A DNA stretch of 64,000 nucleotides from Actinoplanes utahensis (GTDB lineage: Bacteria > Actinomycetota > Actinomycetes > Mycobacteriales > Micromonosporaceae). Numbering within the stretch: the stretch's first letter is position 1; each line of letters begins with the position of its first letter. The DNA is taken from the NCBI RefSeq assembly GCF_016862455.1, contig NZ_BOMZ01000071.1, forward strand, positions 1-64,000, read 5' to 3'. The notes below the pieces were generated by a model. The model made no database searches. It worked only from the letters and a program-made list of their open reading frames with translations, and had not been told where the DNA came from. Positions 24,813 through 33,594 of the stretch are shown one piece after another. The position numbers and the translations under genes are program-made.

Positions 24813-25994
24813 TTGAGCACAGTCGAGACGGTCAGTCTCCGGTCCTCCACTCGATCGGTCTACGTCACCTTCATCTTCCTCGGCGTCGCCATGGCCAGCT
24901 TCGCCGCCCGCATCCCGCAGATCCGCGACGAGCTCGGGCTCACCCCGTCGCAGCTCGGGCTGGTCCTGCTGGCCATCGCGGCCGGGTCCATCACGTCGCT
25001 GCCGCTGGCCGGGCACATGGTCAGCAGGTTCGGATCCCGGGTCATGGTCGGCACGATGGCCGTCGTGCTCGGGTCGGCGCTGGCCGGCGTCGCGGTCAGC
25101 TTCCACTACGGTGTCGTGCCCGTGGTGATCGCGCTCTACGTCTACGGCTTCTCCACCGGCGCCTGGGACGTGGCGATGAACGTGCAGGCCGCTGTGGTGG
25201 AGCGCCGTCTCGGCCGGTCGATCATGTCGCGCTTCCACGCCGGGTACAGCGTCGGCACGGTGGTCGGCGCGCTGGCCGGGGCGGGCGCGGTGAAACTCGG
25301 TGTCCCGGTCACGGTGCACGTGGTGGTCGCCTGTGTGCTGGTCGTGGCGGCGGTGGTGCCGTCGGTGCGCTGGTTCGTGGCCGATGAGTCGGCCACGGAG
25401 ACCGAGAGCGGGGAGAAGCCCAGCACCCTGACCGCCTGGCGGGAGCCGCGCACCCTGCTGATCGGCCTGTTCGTGCTGGCTTTCGCGCTGACCGAGGGCG
25501 CCGGGATCGACTGGATCAGCATCGCGCTGATCGACGACTACGGCACCGAGGCGTCCACCGGCACGCTCGGCTTCGCGCTGTTCCTGGCCGCGATGACGGT
25601 GGGCCGGTGGTACGGGCCCAACCTGCTGGACCGTTACGGCCGGGTCCCGGTGCTGCGCGGCCTGGCCGTGGCCGGCCTGGGTGGGCTGCTGATCTTCGTG
25701 TTCGGCCCGTCGGCGCCTGTCGCGTTCGCCGGAGCCATGCTCTGGGGGCTCGGGGCCTCGCTGGGTTTCCCGGTCGGAATGAGCGCGGCAGCGGACGAAC
25801 CGGCGAAGGCGCCGGCCCGGGTCGCTGTGGTCGCCTCCATCGGGTACTGCGCGTTCCTCGGCGGGCCGCCGCTGATCGGCTTCCTCGGCGACCATTTCAC
25901 GGTGTCCCGTGGCCTGCTCGCGGTCGCGATGCTGCTGGTCCTGTCGATCGCCTTGACGCCGGCATTGCGCGAGCCCACCGCAGAATCCACCTGA
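24813..25994 (+). CDS. MFS transporter
   Basis: 393 aa with twelve predicted membrane helices. The loop HMVSRFGSRVMVG is the motif A region between helices 2 and 3, and YGRVPVLRG is its counterpart in the second half. It resembles the sugar/drug-type MFS related to YbjJ. The TTG start is inferred from frame and position; tttgag overlaps it and the ribosome site is weak. It is convergent with the next MFS gene across a hairpin. Substrate unknown. Confidence 0.85.
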   Translation: MSTVETVSLRSSTRSVYVTFIFLGVAMASFAARIPQIRDELGLTPSQLGLVLLAIAAGSITSLPLAGHMVSRFGSRVMVGTMAVVLGSALAGVAVSFHYGVVPVVIALYVYGFSTGAWDVAMNVQAAVVERRLGRSIMSRFHAGYSVGTVVGALAGAGAVKLGVPVTVHVVVACVLVVAAVVPSVRWFVADESATETESGEKPSTLTAWREPRTLLIGLFVLAFALTEGAGIDWISIALIDDYGTEASTGTLGFALFLAAMTVGRWYGPNLLDRYGRVPVLRGLAVAGLGGLLIFVFGPSAPVAFAGAMLWGLGASLGFPVGMSAAADEPAKAPARVAVVASIGYCAFLGGPPLIGFLGDHFTVSRGLLAVAMLLVLSIALTPALREPTAEST

Positions 25995-25998
25995 CCGT

Positions 25999-26034
25999 GT
26001 GGCGTTCGGGTGCCTATGGTTGCCCGAACGCCAC
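25999..26034. terminator. Hairpin between convergent MFS genes
   Basis: Perfect 12-bp stem, gtggcgttcggg / cccgaacgccac, with a 12-base loop, placed between two convergent stop codons. No T-run. Confidence 0.7.
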
Positions 26035-26041
26035 GCCCGGT

Positions 26042-27334
26042 TCAGGCGGTGCGGTCGGCAGCGGTGGCGATCCACTCGTCGTCGGCCGCCTTCTTCAGGG
26101 CCATGCCGTCCTTGCCGTTGTAGGCGACGAACTTCGGCAGGACGGCGGCCAGCACCAGGCTGCCCGCCACGCACAGGACACCGCCCAGCCAGATCGCACC
26201 GGGGACACCCAGGCCGGTACGGGCCATCGCGCCCGCTCGCAACTGCCCGAGCAACGGCCCGGTGGTGTACGAGAGCATCTCGATGCCCGCCAGCCGGCCA
26301 CGCAGATGATCGGGGATCGTCTGATTCCAAATGATCATGCGGAAGAGGCCGGACACCATGTCGGCCGCACCGGCGAACGCCAGACAGAACAGGGTCAGCC
26401 ACAGGGTGTCGGACAGGCCCACGCCGATGATGCCGACACCCCACAGCGCTGCCGCTATCAGCACCATCAGGCCGTGCCGGTGGACACGTGCGGTCCACCC
26501 GGAGCCGAACGTGGCGATCAGCGAGCCGATCGCGGGCGCGGCGTAGAGCAGCCCGAGCACTTTCGGCCCGCCCAGGTCCTCGGCGAGGAACGGGTAGAGC
26601 GCCGACGGCATGCCGAAGAACATCGCGTTGATGTCGACCAGGTAGGTGCCGAGCAGTTCGGGGCGGGACCTCGCGTACTTCAGGCCGGTGACCACGCTCT
26701 TCAGCGACGGGCGATCGGCGGCGACCGGCGGCGGGACGGCCTTGACCAGGGTCAGGCAGATCAGCGAGACGGCGAAGGTGAGCAGGTCGAACGCGTACAC
26801 CCAGGCAAGGTCGAAGCTGGCCAGCAGGATGCCGGCCAGCGGCATGCCGAACAGCTGGGCGAACTGCATGCCGAGCGAGTGCAGCGACATGACGGCCGGC
26901 AGTTCCTCCGGCTTCACCAGCCGGGGCAGCATCGCGTCCAGCGCGGGTCGTTGCAGGCCGGCGACGGCGGCGGTGAGGAATGCCGCCACGTAGAGCAGCC
27001 ACAGGTGCGGCTCGTCGGAGAGCGAGTTGAACAGCAGGATGCCGCAGATCGCGGCCAGCGCCAGCTCGGAGCCGCGGACCAGCAGCCGGCGGTCGATGTA
27101 GTCGGCGAGCGCGCCGCCGACGAACGACATGATCAGCAGCGGAAGCAGCTCACAGACGCCGATCAGGCCGACCATCAGCGGGTCGTCGGTCAGCTTCGCC
27201 ACCTGGTACGGAATGGTGACGTAACTGATGAAGGACCCGAACGCGGTCGCGACACCGCCGATGAAGACGAGCCGGAAGTCCCGGGAGGTGCGTAACGGGG
27301 ACAGGTCCAGGCCCAGGCGGCGCTTCGTACTCAC
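26042..27334 (-). CDS. MFS exporter, EntS-like (MFS_3)
   Basis: 430 aa, twelve helices. The N-terminus RTSRDFRLVFIGGVATAFGSF and the loop GALADYIDRRLLV are typical of the EntS/TetV-like exporter branch, which pumps siderophores or drugs. GTG start at 27334. The loop between halves contains RPSLKSVVTGLKYARSRPELL, conserved in this branch. No substrate clue in the neighbours. It is downstream of the Nudix and ku genes on the same strand but 55 bp apart. Confidence 0.85.
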   Translation of the reverse strand: MSTKRRLGLDLSPLRTSRDFRLVFIGGVATAFGSFISYVTIPYQVAKLTDDPLMVGLIGVCELLPLLIMSFVGGALADYIDRRLLVRGSELALAAICGILLFNSLSDEPHLWLLYVAAFLTAAVAGLQRPALDAMLPRLVKPEELPAVMSLHSLGMQFAQLFGMPLAGILLASFDLAWVYAFDLLTFAVSLICLTLVKAVPPPVAADRPSLKSVVTGLKYARSRPELLGTYLVDINAMFFGMPSALYPFLAEDLGGPKVLGLLYAAPAIGSLIATFGSGWTARVHRHGLMVLIAAALWGVGIIGVGLSDTLWLTLFCLAFAGAADMVSGLFRMIIWNQTIPDHLRGRLAGIEMLSYTTGPLLGQLRAGAMARTGLGVPGAIWLGGVLCVAGSLVLAAVLPKFVAYNGKDGMALKKAADDEWIATAADRTA

Positions 27335-27388
27335 GGAAGGCCATCCTGCCCCAGCGGGCCGGGCACCGCACCGCGATATAGCCCACCC

Positions 27389-27874
27389 TTACTTCATCAC
27401 CAGGATCCCGGTCCGGCGGAACTCGGCGAGGTCGGCGAGGGCCTCGTCGACGATGAACGACTCCTGCGGCAGCTTGTCCAGGGCGAAGAAGCCGGCGTCC
27501 ACGCTCTCGTCGGTCTGCCGGAGCAGCTCACCCTCCCAGGAATGCACCACGAACGACATCAGCACCTGCTGATAGGTGTGCTGGTACTCGTTGGTGTAGG
27601 TGTAGTTGGTGTAGAACGCGTACGGCGTCAGCGACGTCGCCCGCAGCCCGGTCTCCTCCCACAGCTCACGGACGGCGCACTGCTCCATGCTCTCGCCCAG
27701 CTCCATCGCGCCGGCCGGGATCGCCCAGCGATGATTGTCGGACCGCTGGATGAGCAGCAGCCTGCCCCGTTCGTCGAGAACCACCGTGCGCGCGCCGACG
27801 AAGAAGATCGTGTCGGTGTCGCCGATGCTCGCCCGAACCTTGCCCAGGTAAGACTCCGCCCATGTCAGTGCCAT
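27389..27874 (-). CDS. Nudix hydrolase
   Basis: 161 aa. The Nudix box is complete: G-A-M-E-L-G-E-S then AVRELWEETGL (about residues 55-77), supplying the E-x-x-E-E metal ligands. N-terminal strands VGARTVVLDERGRLLLIQRSD are typical. It removes nucleoside diphosphate-linked groups from an unknown substrate. It lies 39 bp downstream of ku on the same strand; a link to NHEJ is possible only by context. Confidence 0.9.
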   Translation of the reverse strand: MALTWAESYLGKVRASIGDTDTIFFVGARTVVLDERGRLLLIQRSDNHRWAIPAGAMELGESMEQCAVRELWEETGLRATSLTPYAFYTNYTYTNEYQHTYQQVLMSFVVHSWEGELLRQTDESVDAGFFALDKLPQESFIVDEALADLAEFRRTGILVMK

Positions 27875-27913
27875 CGAGCCACCCCATCTGCCACGCCCAT
27901 GGGAGAAGAGTAG

Positions 27914-28846
27914 TCACGCCGACTTCTTCGTGGCCTTCGTGGCGGACGTGCTCTTCCTCGCGTTCGTGGTCTTCTTGGCCGCGGCGGCGGTGGACTTCTT
28001 CGCGCTCGCCCGGGGGGCTTTGGCGGCCTTTTTCGCGGGTGCGGGCGCGTTGTCCGTACCCTCGGAAGCTCGTGCCTGTTTCGCGCGTTCGACGGATGCC
28101 TTGAGCGCCGCCATCAGGTCGATCGCCGCGGGAGCGGCCTCCTCGGGCTCGTCCGGCTGGATCACCTCGCGGCCCTCGACCTTGGCGTCGATGACCTCCT
28201 GCAGCGCGGTGCGGTAGTTGTCGGTGAACTCGTCGGGCTTGAAGCTGCCGGCCATCGAGTCGATGAGCGAGCTCGCCATCGCGAGCTCGGCCGGGCGGGT
28301 CTCGATGTGATCGTCGAGGAAGCCGAACTCGGGCGTGCGGACCTCGTCGGGCCACATCATGGTGTTGAGCACGAGCACGTCGTCGCGGACCCGCAGGGTG
28401 GCGAGCTGCTCCCGCTGCCGGATCGCGATCTTGACGATGGCCACCCGGTCGGCGTCGCGGAGGGCGTCACGCAGCAGCACATAGGGTTTCGCGGCCTGGC
28501 CCTCGGGTTCCAGATAGTAGGCCTTGGCGAACAGGATCGGGTCGATCTGCTCCGCCGGAACGAATTCGAGCACGTCAATGGCCCGGGACGTACTCAGGGG
28601 CAGCTCGGCGAAGTCCTCATCGGTCAGGATCACCATTTCGCCGCCGCCGATGTCGTAGCCCTTGGCGATGTCGTCGTAGGACACCACCTCGCCGTCCACC
28701 GAGCAGGTGCGTTGGTACTTGATCCGGCCCCCGTCGGTGCGATGCACCTGGTGGAAGCGGATGTCCTTCTCCTCGGTCGCCGAATAGAGCTTGACGGCGA
28801 TCGACACCAGACCGAATGAGACAGCGCCCTTCCAGATCGCTCGCAT
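27914..28846 (-). CDS. ku: Ku, DNA end-binding protein of bacterial NHEJ
   Basis: 310 aa. It begins MRAIWKGAVSFGLVSIAVKLY, the hallmark of bacterial Ku, with a complete beta-barrel ring domain to about residue 255. A Lys/Ala-rich tail (KKAAKAPRASAKKS and similar) of about 55 residues follows and binds DNA non-specifically. It forms a ring on double-strand ends and recruits LigD. It is divergent from the split ligD genes with a 63-bp gap that must hold both promoters, so both sides are probably co-regulated. Confidence 0.95.
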   Translation of the reverse strand: MRAIWKGAVSFGLVSIAVKLYSATEEKDIRFHQVHRTDGGRIKYQRTCSVDGEVVSYDDIAKGYDIGGGEMVILTDEDFAELPLSTSRAIDVLEFVPAEQIDPILFAKAYYLEPEGQAAKPYVLLRDALRDADRVAIVKIAIRQREQLATLRVRDDVLVLNTMMWPDEVRTPEFGFLDDHIETRPAELAMASSLIDSMAGSFKPDEFTDNYRTALQEVIDAKVEGREVIQPDEPEEAAPAAIDLMAALKASVERAKQARASEGTDNAPAPAKKAAKAPRASAKKSTAAAAKKTTNARKSTSATKATKKSA

Positions 28847-28909
28847 GTTCCCAGAATGGCATCACTGGGACGCCTGCGTAAGGTGAACGCTTTTGCCTAT
28901 GGTGATCGG

Positions 28910-29851
28910 GTGGCCGGATCACCGCTGACACCGATGCTCGCGACTGCGGGCCGGCTGCCGGTGGGCCCGGACTGGAGCTACGAGTTCAAGTGGGACGGGG
29001 TGCGGGTCCTGGCCCTCTTCGACGGCGGGCCGCCACAGCTGTTCGCCCGGTCCGGCGCGGTGGTCACGCCCGCCTACCCGGAGGTCGCCGACCTGCATCT
29101 GCCCGAGGGGACGCTGCTGGACGGCGAGATGGTCGTCTTCGACGCGGCCGGGCGGCCGTCGTTCACCGCGCTGGCGGAGCGGATGCACGTCCGGGACAAG
29201 CAGAAGGCCGCCGCCCTCGCGGTCACCGTTCCGGCCACGTACCTCATCTTCGATCTGCTCTTCCACGACGGGATCGACTACACCGGGCTGCCCTACCTGG
29301 CTCGCCGTGAGCGTCTGGAGGAGCTCGACCTGGCCGGGCCGCGCTGGATGGTGCCGCCGTCCTTCGGTGACGGGCCGGCCACCGAGGCCGCCGCCCGGGA
29401 GAACCAGCTCGAAGGCGTGATGGCCAAGCGCTCCGACTCGGTCTACCTGCCCGGACACCGTTCCGCCGACTGGGTCAAGGTCAAGTTCGACCGGACCGGC
29501 GACTACGTGATCGGCGGCTGGCGGCCCGGCGCCCGCAAGCTCGGCGGCCTCCTGATCGGCGTGCCGACCCCGTCCGGCCTGGCCTTCCGGGGCCGGGTGG
29601 GCGGCGGCATCGGCGCGGCGGCCGAGCGCGACCTTCTCTCACGGCTGGCGCCGCTCGCCAGTTCCGGTTCGCCGTTCGCTCCCGGTGCGGTGCCGCGTGC
29701 GGATGCCCGGGGAGCCCATTGGGTACGCCCCGAGCTCGTGGCCGAGATCCGCTACGGCAACCAGACGCCCGACCGTCGCCTGCGCTTTCCCCGCTTTCTG
29801 CGGCTGCGCGACGACAAGCTGCCCTCGGAGTGTGCCGACGATGCCCCGTGA
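28910..29851 (+). CDS. ligD: ATP-dependent DNA ligase, LigD ligase part
   Basis: 313 aa. Adenylation motif I is EFKWDGVR with the reactive lysine at 27. Later motifs are LLDGEMVV, LEGVMAKR and WVKVKF, followed by an OB fold. It is a stand-alone ligase, the same size as the C-terminal ligase domain of LigD. It seals nicks at ends joined by Ku. GTG 28910 gives the family-typical start ending in PML; an ATG at 28856 would add 18 residues. It overlaps the polymerase gene by 11 bp. Confidence 0.9.
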   Translation: MAGSPLTPMLATAGRLPVGPDWSYEFKWDGVRVLALFDGGPPQLFARSGAVVTPAYPEVADLHLPEGTLLDGEMVVFDAAGRPSFTALAERMHVRDKQKAAALAVTVPATYLIFDLLFHDGIDYTGLPYLARRERLEELDLAGPRWMVPPSFGDGPATEAAARENQLEGVMAKRSDSVYLPGHRSADWVKVKFDRTGDYVIGGWRPGARKLGGLLIGVPTPSGLAFRGRVGGGIGAAAERDLLSRLAPLASSGSPFAPGAVPRADARGAHWVRPELVAEIRYGNQTPDRRLRFPRFLRLRDDKLPSECADDAP

Positions 29852-30749
29852 CCGGTTCCTGGTGACCATCGAAGGACGCGACGTCGAGCTGTCGAACCTC
29901 GACAAGGTCATGTACCCGGCGGCCGGGTTCACCAAGGGCGAGGTGATCGACTACTACACGCGTGTCGCTCCGGTCATGCTGCCGCACCTGCGGAATCGAG
30001 CGGTCACCCGGATCCGCTATCCCAACGGGGTCGACGAGGCGCACTTCTTCGAGAAGAACAAGCCCGGGGGTACGCCGTCCTGGGTGCGCCTGGAGACCCT
30101 GCCGGTGCCGGGGTCCACGAAGAGTCGGGAGACCATCGACTTCGTGGTGGTCGACGAGCTGGCCACGCTGGTCTGGCTGGCGAATCTGGCGGCGATCGAA
30201 CTGCACACGCCGCAGTGGCGGATCGGCGCCGGCCCGGACCTGCTGGTCGTCGACCTGGACCCGGGGGCGCCGGCCGGGCTGCACGAATGCTGCGCGGTGG
30301 CGGTCTTGATGCGGGATCGGCTCGCCGCCGACGGCATCGCCGCCTATCCGAAGACGTCCGGGAAGAAGGGCATGCAGTTGTGCTGCCCGATCTCCGGCAC
30401 CCAGTCCTCGGAGACCGTCTCGGCCTACGCGAAGCGGGTCGCCGAGGAACTGGCGAAGATGGTGCCGGGTTCGATCACCGCGAAGATGGCCCGACAGCTG
30501 CGGCCCGGGAAGATCTTCATCGACTGGAGCCAGAACGCGGCGGCCAAGACGACGGTGACGCCGTACTCGCTGCGGGCCGGGGAGTCGCCGACCGCTTCCA
30601 CGCCGCTCACCTGGGACGAGGTGGTGGCCATGGCGACCGGGGAGATGCCGTCGTGGCAGTGCGGCGCGGCCGAGACCCTGCAGCGGGTCGAAACGCACGG
30701 TGACCTGCTCGCCGACATCCTCCAGCCCGGCCCGGCGGTGCCGACCTGA
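29841..30749 (+). CDS. ligD: LigD-type primase-polymerase, separate polypeptide
   Basis: 302 aa. The opening VELSNLDKVMYPAAGFTKG and the strand LLVVDLDPG, with the D-x-D metal ligands, plus KTSGKKGMQL are diagnostic of the AEP-superfamily polymerase domain of LigD. It fills gaps and adds nucleotides at breaks. No 3'-phosphoesterase domain is present in either gene, so the three LigD functions are not fused here. It overlaps the ligase gene by 11 bp and is followed by a strong terminator. Confidence 0.9.
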   Translation: MPRDRFLVTIEGRDVELSNLDKVMYPAAGFTKGEVIDYYTRVAPVMLPHLRNRAVTRIRYPNGVDEAHFFEKNKPGGTPSWVRLETLPVPGSTKSRETIDFVVVDELATLVWLANLAAIELHTPQWRIGAGPDLLVVDLDPGAPAGLHECCAVAVLMRDRLAADGIAAYPKTSGKKGMQLCCPISGTQSSETVSAYAKRVAEELAKMVPGSITAKMARQLRPGKIFIDWSQNAAAKTTVTPYSLRAGESPTASTPLTWDEVVAMATGEMPSWQCGAAETLQRVETHGDLLADILQPGPAVPT

Positions 30750-30771
30750 CGCCGCTGACCCCTTATTCGCC

Positions 30772-30810
30772 CGGCCCGGCCCGTTCAGGGGTGCCGGGCC
30801 GTTTTCTTTT
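30772..30810 (+). terminator. Intrinsic terminator of the ligD operon
   Basis: 9-bp perfect stem, cggcccggc / gccgggccg, 12-base loop, followed directly by ttttctttt. Confidence 0.9.
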
Positions 30811-30823
30811 CCGGCTCGGCTGT

Positions 30824-30856
30824 GTATAACTGTTCTAGAACTCAGTTCTAGAACAG
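30824..30856 (+). promoter_or_regulatory. Promoter with tandem palindromic operator of trpBA-gntR
   Basis: TATAAC at 30824-30829 is a plausible -10 element. Directly after it two copies of the 10-bp palindrome gttctagaac (30832-30841 and 30845-30854), 13 bp apart, together form a 27-bp perfect inverted repeat with spacer tca. A repressor bound here would block transcription start. The GntR/UTRA gene at the end of the operon is the likely binder. Confidence 0.75.
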
Positions 30857-30868
30857 TGGAGGTGCGCC

Positions 30869-32065
30869 GTGACCGAGATCGCGCTGCCGATGCCGGCCGC
30901 CAGTGTCATGACCGAGCCCGGCGAGCTGGGGCGGTTCGGGGAGTACGGCGGGCGATACGTGCCCGAGTCGCTCGTCCCGGCCTGTGCCGCGGTCGAGGAG
31001 GCGTTCCGGGAGGCGTGGGCCGACCCGCGGTTCCACCGCGACCTGGACCGGCTGCTCGCCGTGCACGCCGGCCGGCCCACCGCGCTCACCCCGGCCTGGC
31101 GGCTCTCCGCCGAACTGGGCGTCAACGTGCTGCTCAAGCGCGAGGACCTGGCGCACACCGGCTCCCACAAGATCAACAATGTGCTCGGGCAGGCGCTGCT
31201 CGCCCAGCGGATGGGCAAGACCCGGATCCTCGCCGAGACCGGCGCCGGACAGCACGGCGTCGCCACCGCCACCGCGGCCGCGCTGCTCGGCCTCGAAGCG
31301 ACGATCTTCATGGGCGAGGTCGACATCGAGCGGCAGGCCCTCAACGTCTTCCGGATGAAGATGCTCGGCGCCGAGGTCATCCCGGTCACCAGCGGCACCC
31401 GGACCCTCAAGGACTCCACGAGCGAAGCCATGCGGCACTGGGTCACCTGCGTCGACGAGGCGTACTACTGCCTCGGCTCCGTGATGGGCCCCCACCCGTA
31501 CCCCTGGATGGTCCGGGAATTCCAGCGGGTCATCGGCGACGAGGCACGCCGCCAGTGCGCGGCCGAACTCACCACCGGAAACCCCGACTACGTGGTCGCC
31601 TGCATCGGCGGCGGCTCCAATGCCGCCGGCACGTTCGCCGGATTCGCCGACACCCCGGCGCAGCTCATCGGCGTCGAGGCCGAAGGCGGCGCGGCCATCG
31701 CGGCCGGAAAGACCGGTGTGCTGCACGGGTTCCGGTCCTACCTGCTCCAGGACGAGAACGGGCAGGTCAGCGAGGCGCACTCGATCGCGGCCGGACTGGA
31801 CTACCCGGGGATCGGACCGGAACACGCCTACCTCAAAGACATGGGCCGGGCCCGGTACGTGACGGTCAGCGACGCCGAGGTGATCCCGGCGGTGCACCGG
31901 CTCGCCCGTACCGAAGGCATCCTCCCGGCGCTGGAATCAGCGCACGCCATCGCCTGGGTGATCCGGGCCGCCGAGTCGGGGGAGCTGCCGCCCTGGTCGA
32001 CGGTGCTGGTGACGCTCTCCGGCCGCGGCGACAAGGACATGGCGACCCTGATGGAGGCATCATGA
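30869..32065 (+). CDS. trpB: Tryptophan synthase beta chain
   Basis: 398 aa, normal TrpB1 length. The PLP lysine is K101 in HTGSHKINN; the active-site loop is ETGAGQHGVA and the phosphate-binding loop GGGSNAAG. It condenses indole and serine to tryptophan. GTG 30869 follows gtggaggt at good spacing. It is followed by trpA with an ATGA overlap. No trpE, trpD or trpC is in the window, so this operon is detached from the rest of the pathway. Confidence 0.96.
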   Translation: MTEIALPMPAASVMTEPGELGRFGEYGGRYVPESLVPACAAVEEAFREAWADPRFHRDLDRLLAVHAGRPTALTPAWRLSAELGVNVLLKREDLAHTGSHKINNVLGQALLAQRMGKTRILAETGAGQHGVATATAAALLGLEATIFMGEVDIERQALNVFRMKMLGAEVIPVTSGTRTLKDSTSEAMRHWVTCVDEAYYCLGSVMGPHPYPWMVREFQRVIGDEARRQCAAELTTGNPDYVVACIGGGSNAAGTFAGFADTPAQLIGVEAEGGAAIAAGKTGVLHGFRSYLLQDENGQVSEAHSIAAGLDYPGIGPEHAYLKDMGRARYVTVSDAEVIPAVHRLARTEGILPALESAHAIAWVIRAAESGELPPWSTVLVTLSGRGDKDMATLMEAS

Positions 32066-32832
32066 CAGGCTTCGTGGCAGTCGAAGAACACCTGCGCGCG
32101 CGCCGGGACACCGGCCGGTCGGTGCTCGTGCCCTATCTGACCGGCGGCATCAGCGAGAACTGGACCGACTACCTGCGGGAGTACGCCCGCAACGGCGCCG
32201 ACGCGATCGAGATCGGGCTCCCGTTCTCCGACCCGATCCTCGACGGGCCGACCATCCAGGATGCCTCGGACCGCGCGCTGCGGCGCGGCGTCACGGTCAG
32301 GAGCGTGCTGGACGAGGTGGCGGCGGTCGACGTGGGAATCCCGCTGATCGCCATGACCTACTACAACCTGGTGATCTCCCGGCCGTCCTTCTGCGCCGAA
32401 CTCGCGGCGGCCGGGATCAGCGGGCTGATCGTGCCGGACGTGCCGATCGACGAAGCCGCACCGCTCGCCGCCGCCGCCGAAGCGGCAGGAGTCGAACTGA
32501 CGTTGCTGGCCGCGCCGGCCACACCCACCGACCGGCTCGCCGAGATCGTCGGACGCAGCCGCGGCTTCGTCTACGCCGTCTCGGTGATGGGCACGACCGG
32601 CACGGAGTTCGCCGCCTCCGGCGGGCGGCTCGCCACCGAAGTGCGGCGGCTCACCGACCGGCCGGTGCTGCTGGCCTTCGGCATCTCCACCCACGAGCAC
32701 GCCGTCGCCGCCGCCGAGTCGGCCGACGGCGTGGTGATCGGGGCGACGCTGATGCGACGGATCCTCGACGGAGAGTCCCCGGAACAGCTCGGCGCCGTGC
32801 TGGCCGGGTTCCGGAAGGCGCTCGACGCGTGA
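32062..32832 (+). CDS. trpA: Tryptophan synthase alpha chain
   Basis: 256 aa. Catalytic residues are in place: E50 (DAIEIGLPFSDP) and D61 (ILDGPTIQ). The phosphate-binding loop GISTHEHAV is present. It cleaves indole-3-glycerol phosphate and passes indole to TrpB. The start overlaps the trpB stop by 4 bp, as in classical trp operons. The gntR gene follows after 18 bp. Confidence 0.95.
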   Translation: MTGFVAVEEHLRARRDTGRSVLVPYLTGGISENWTDYLREYARNGADAIEIGLPFSDPILDGPTIQDASDRALRRGVTVRSVLDEVAAVDVGIPLIAMTYYNLVISRPSFCAELAAAGISGLIVPDVPIDEAAPLAAAAEAAGVELTLLAAPATPTDRLAEIVGRSRGFVYAVSVMGTTGTEFAASGGRLATEVRRLTDRPVLLAFGISTHEHAVAAAESADGVVIGATLMRRILDGESPEQLGAVLAGFRKALDA

Positions 32833-32850
32833 TGGGCCAGACTGTGTCCC

Positions 32851-33546
32851 GTGAAGATCCCCGCATATCGGCGCATCGCCGCCGATCTGGCCGACAAGAT
32901 CCGGACAGGGGTGTACCGGCCCGGTGACGCGCTGCCCGCGCAGCGGGAACTCAGCACCCGGTACGGCGTGACGCTGATGACCCTGCGCCAGGCCCTTCAA
33001 CAGCTGCGCGACGACGGGCTGATCCTGCAGCAGGCCGGGCGGGGCACGTTCGTGGCGCCGGTGCAGGCCGCGTACCGGGTCGACACGCTGCGCAGCTTCG
33101 TCGAGGACCTGCGCGAACAGGGCCACGACGTGACCACCGAGGTGATCTCGGTTGCCGCGGAGGGCGCCGGCCTGCGTCTGGAACGGGTACGGCTGCTCGG
33201 CGACCAGCCGGTCATCCATCAGACGTCGTGGATCCCGGAACCGTACGGCTCCCGGATCGCCGACGAGAACTTCCGACGAACCTCGCTGTACGAGGCGCTC
33301 GCCGACGCCGGGGTGACGATCGTGCGCGCCTCGGAACGCATCGTTCCGGGGCTGCTCACCGAACCGGTCGCCGGTCACCTGCGGCGGCCGGCCGGTGAGG
33401 CGGTCTTCGTCAGCGAGCGGACCACCTACGCCATGGACGAGCAGCCGGTGGTGGTGGACCGCGCCGTCATCCTCGGCGACCTGATGGAGATCCGCGCCGA
33501 ACGCGCCGCCACTCGCCTGTCCCTCCAATGGGCCACCGCGGAGTGA
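32851..33546 (+). CDS. GntR/HutC-type transcriptional regulator
   Basis: 231 aa. Winged helix-turn-helix at 1-70 (KIRTGVYRPGDALPAQRELS, then YGVTLMTLRQALQQLRDDGL) and a UTRA effector-binding domain from about 80. It is in the same operon as trpB and trpA. The tandem gttctagaac operator before trpB is a good candidate target, making it a local repressor that responds to a small molecule. Its ligand is unknown. Confidence 0.9.
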   Translation: MKIPAYRRIAADLADKIRTGVYRPGDALPAQRELSTRYGVTLMTLRQALQQLRDDGLILQQAGRGTFVAPVQAAYRVDTLRSFVEDLREQGHDVTTEVISVAAEGAGLRLERVRLLGDQPVIHQTSWIPEPYGSRIADENFRRTSLYEALADAGVTIVRASERIVPGLLTEPVAGHLRRPAGEAVFVSERTTYAMDEQPVVVDRAVILGDLMEIRAERAATRLSLQWATAE

Positions 33547-33594
33547 TCGGCGGCATCCCCAGGACCGGCATGACTCTTGCCGTCGATCAGTCGA

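Noticed and set aside
24777..27002. A very long open frame on the minus strand opposite the MFS genes (741 codons)
   Set aside because: It lies antisense to one well-supported MFS gene and out of frame within the other, with His/Arg/Gly-rich shadow composition; it is a GC-bias artefact.
31828..33528. Long minus-strand open frame across trpB, trpA and gntR
   Set aside because: Fully antisense to three recognised genes; composition is that of a reverse-strand shadow.
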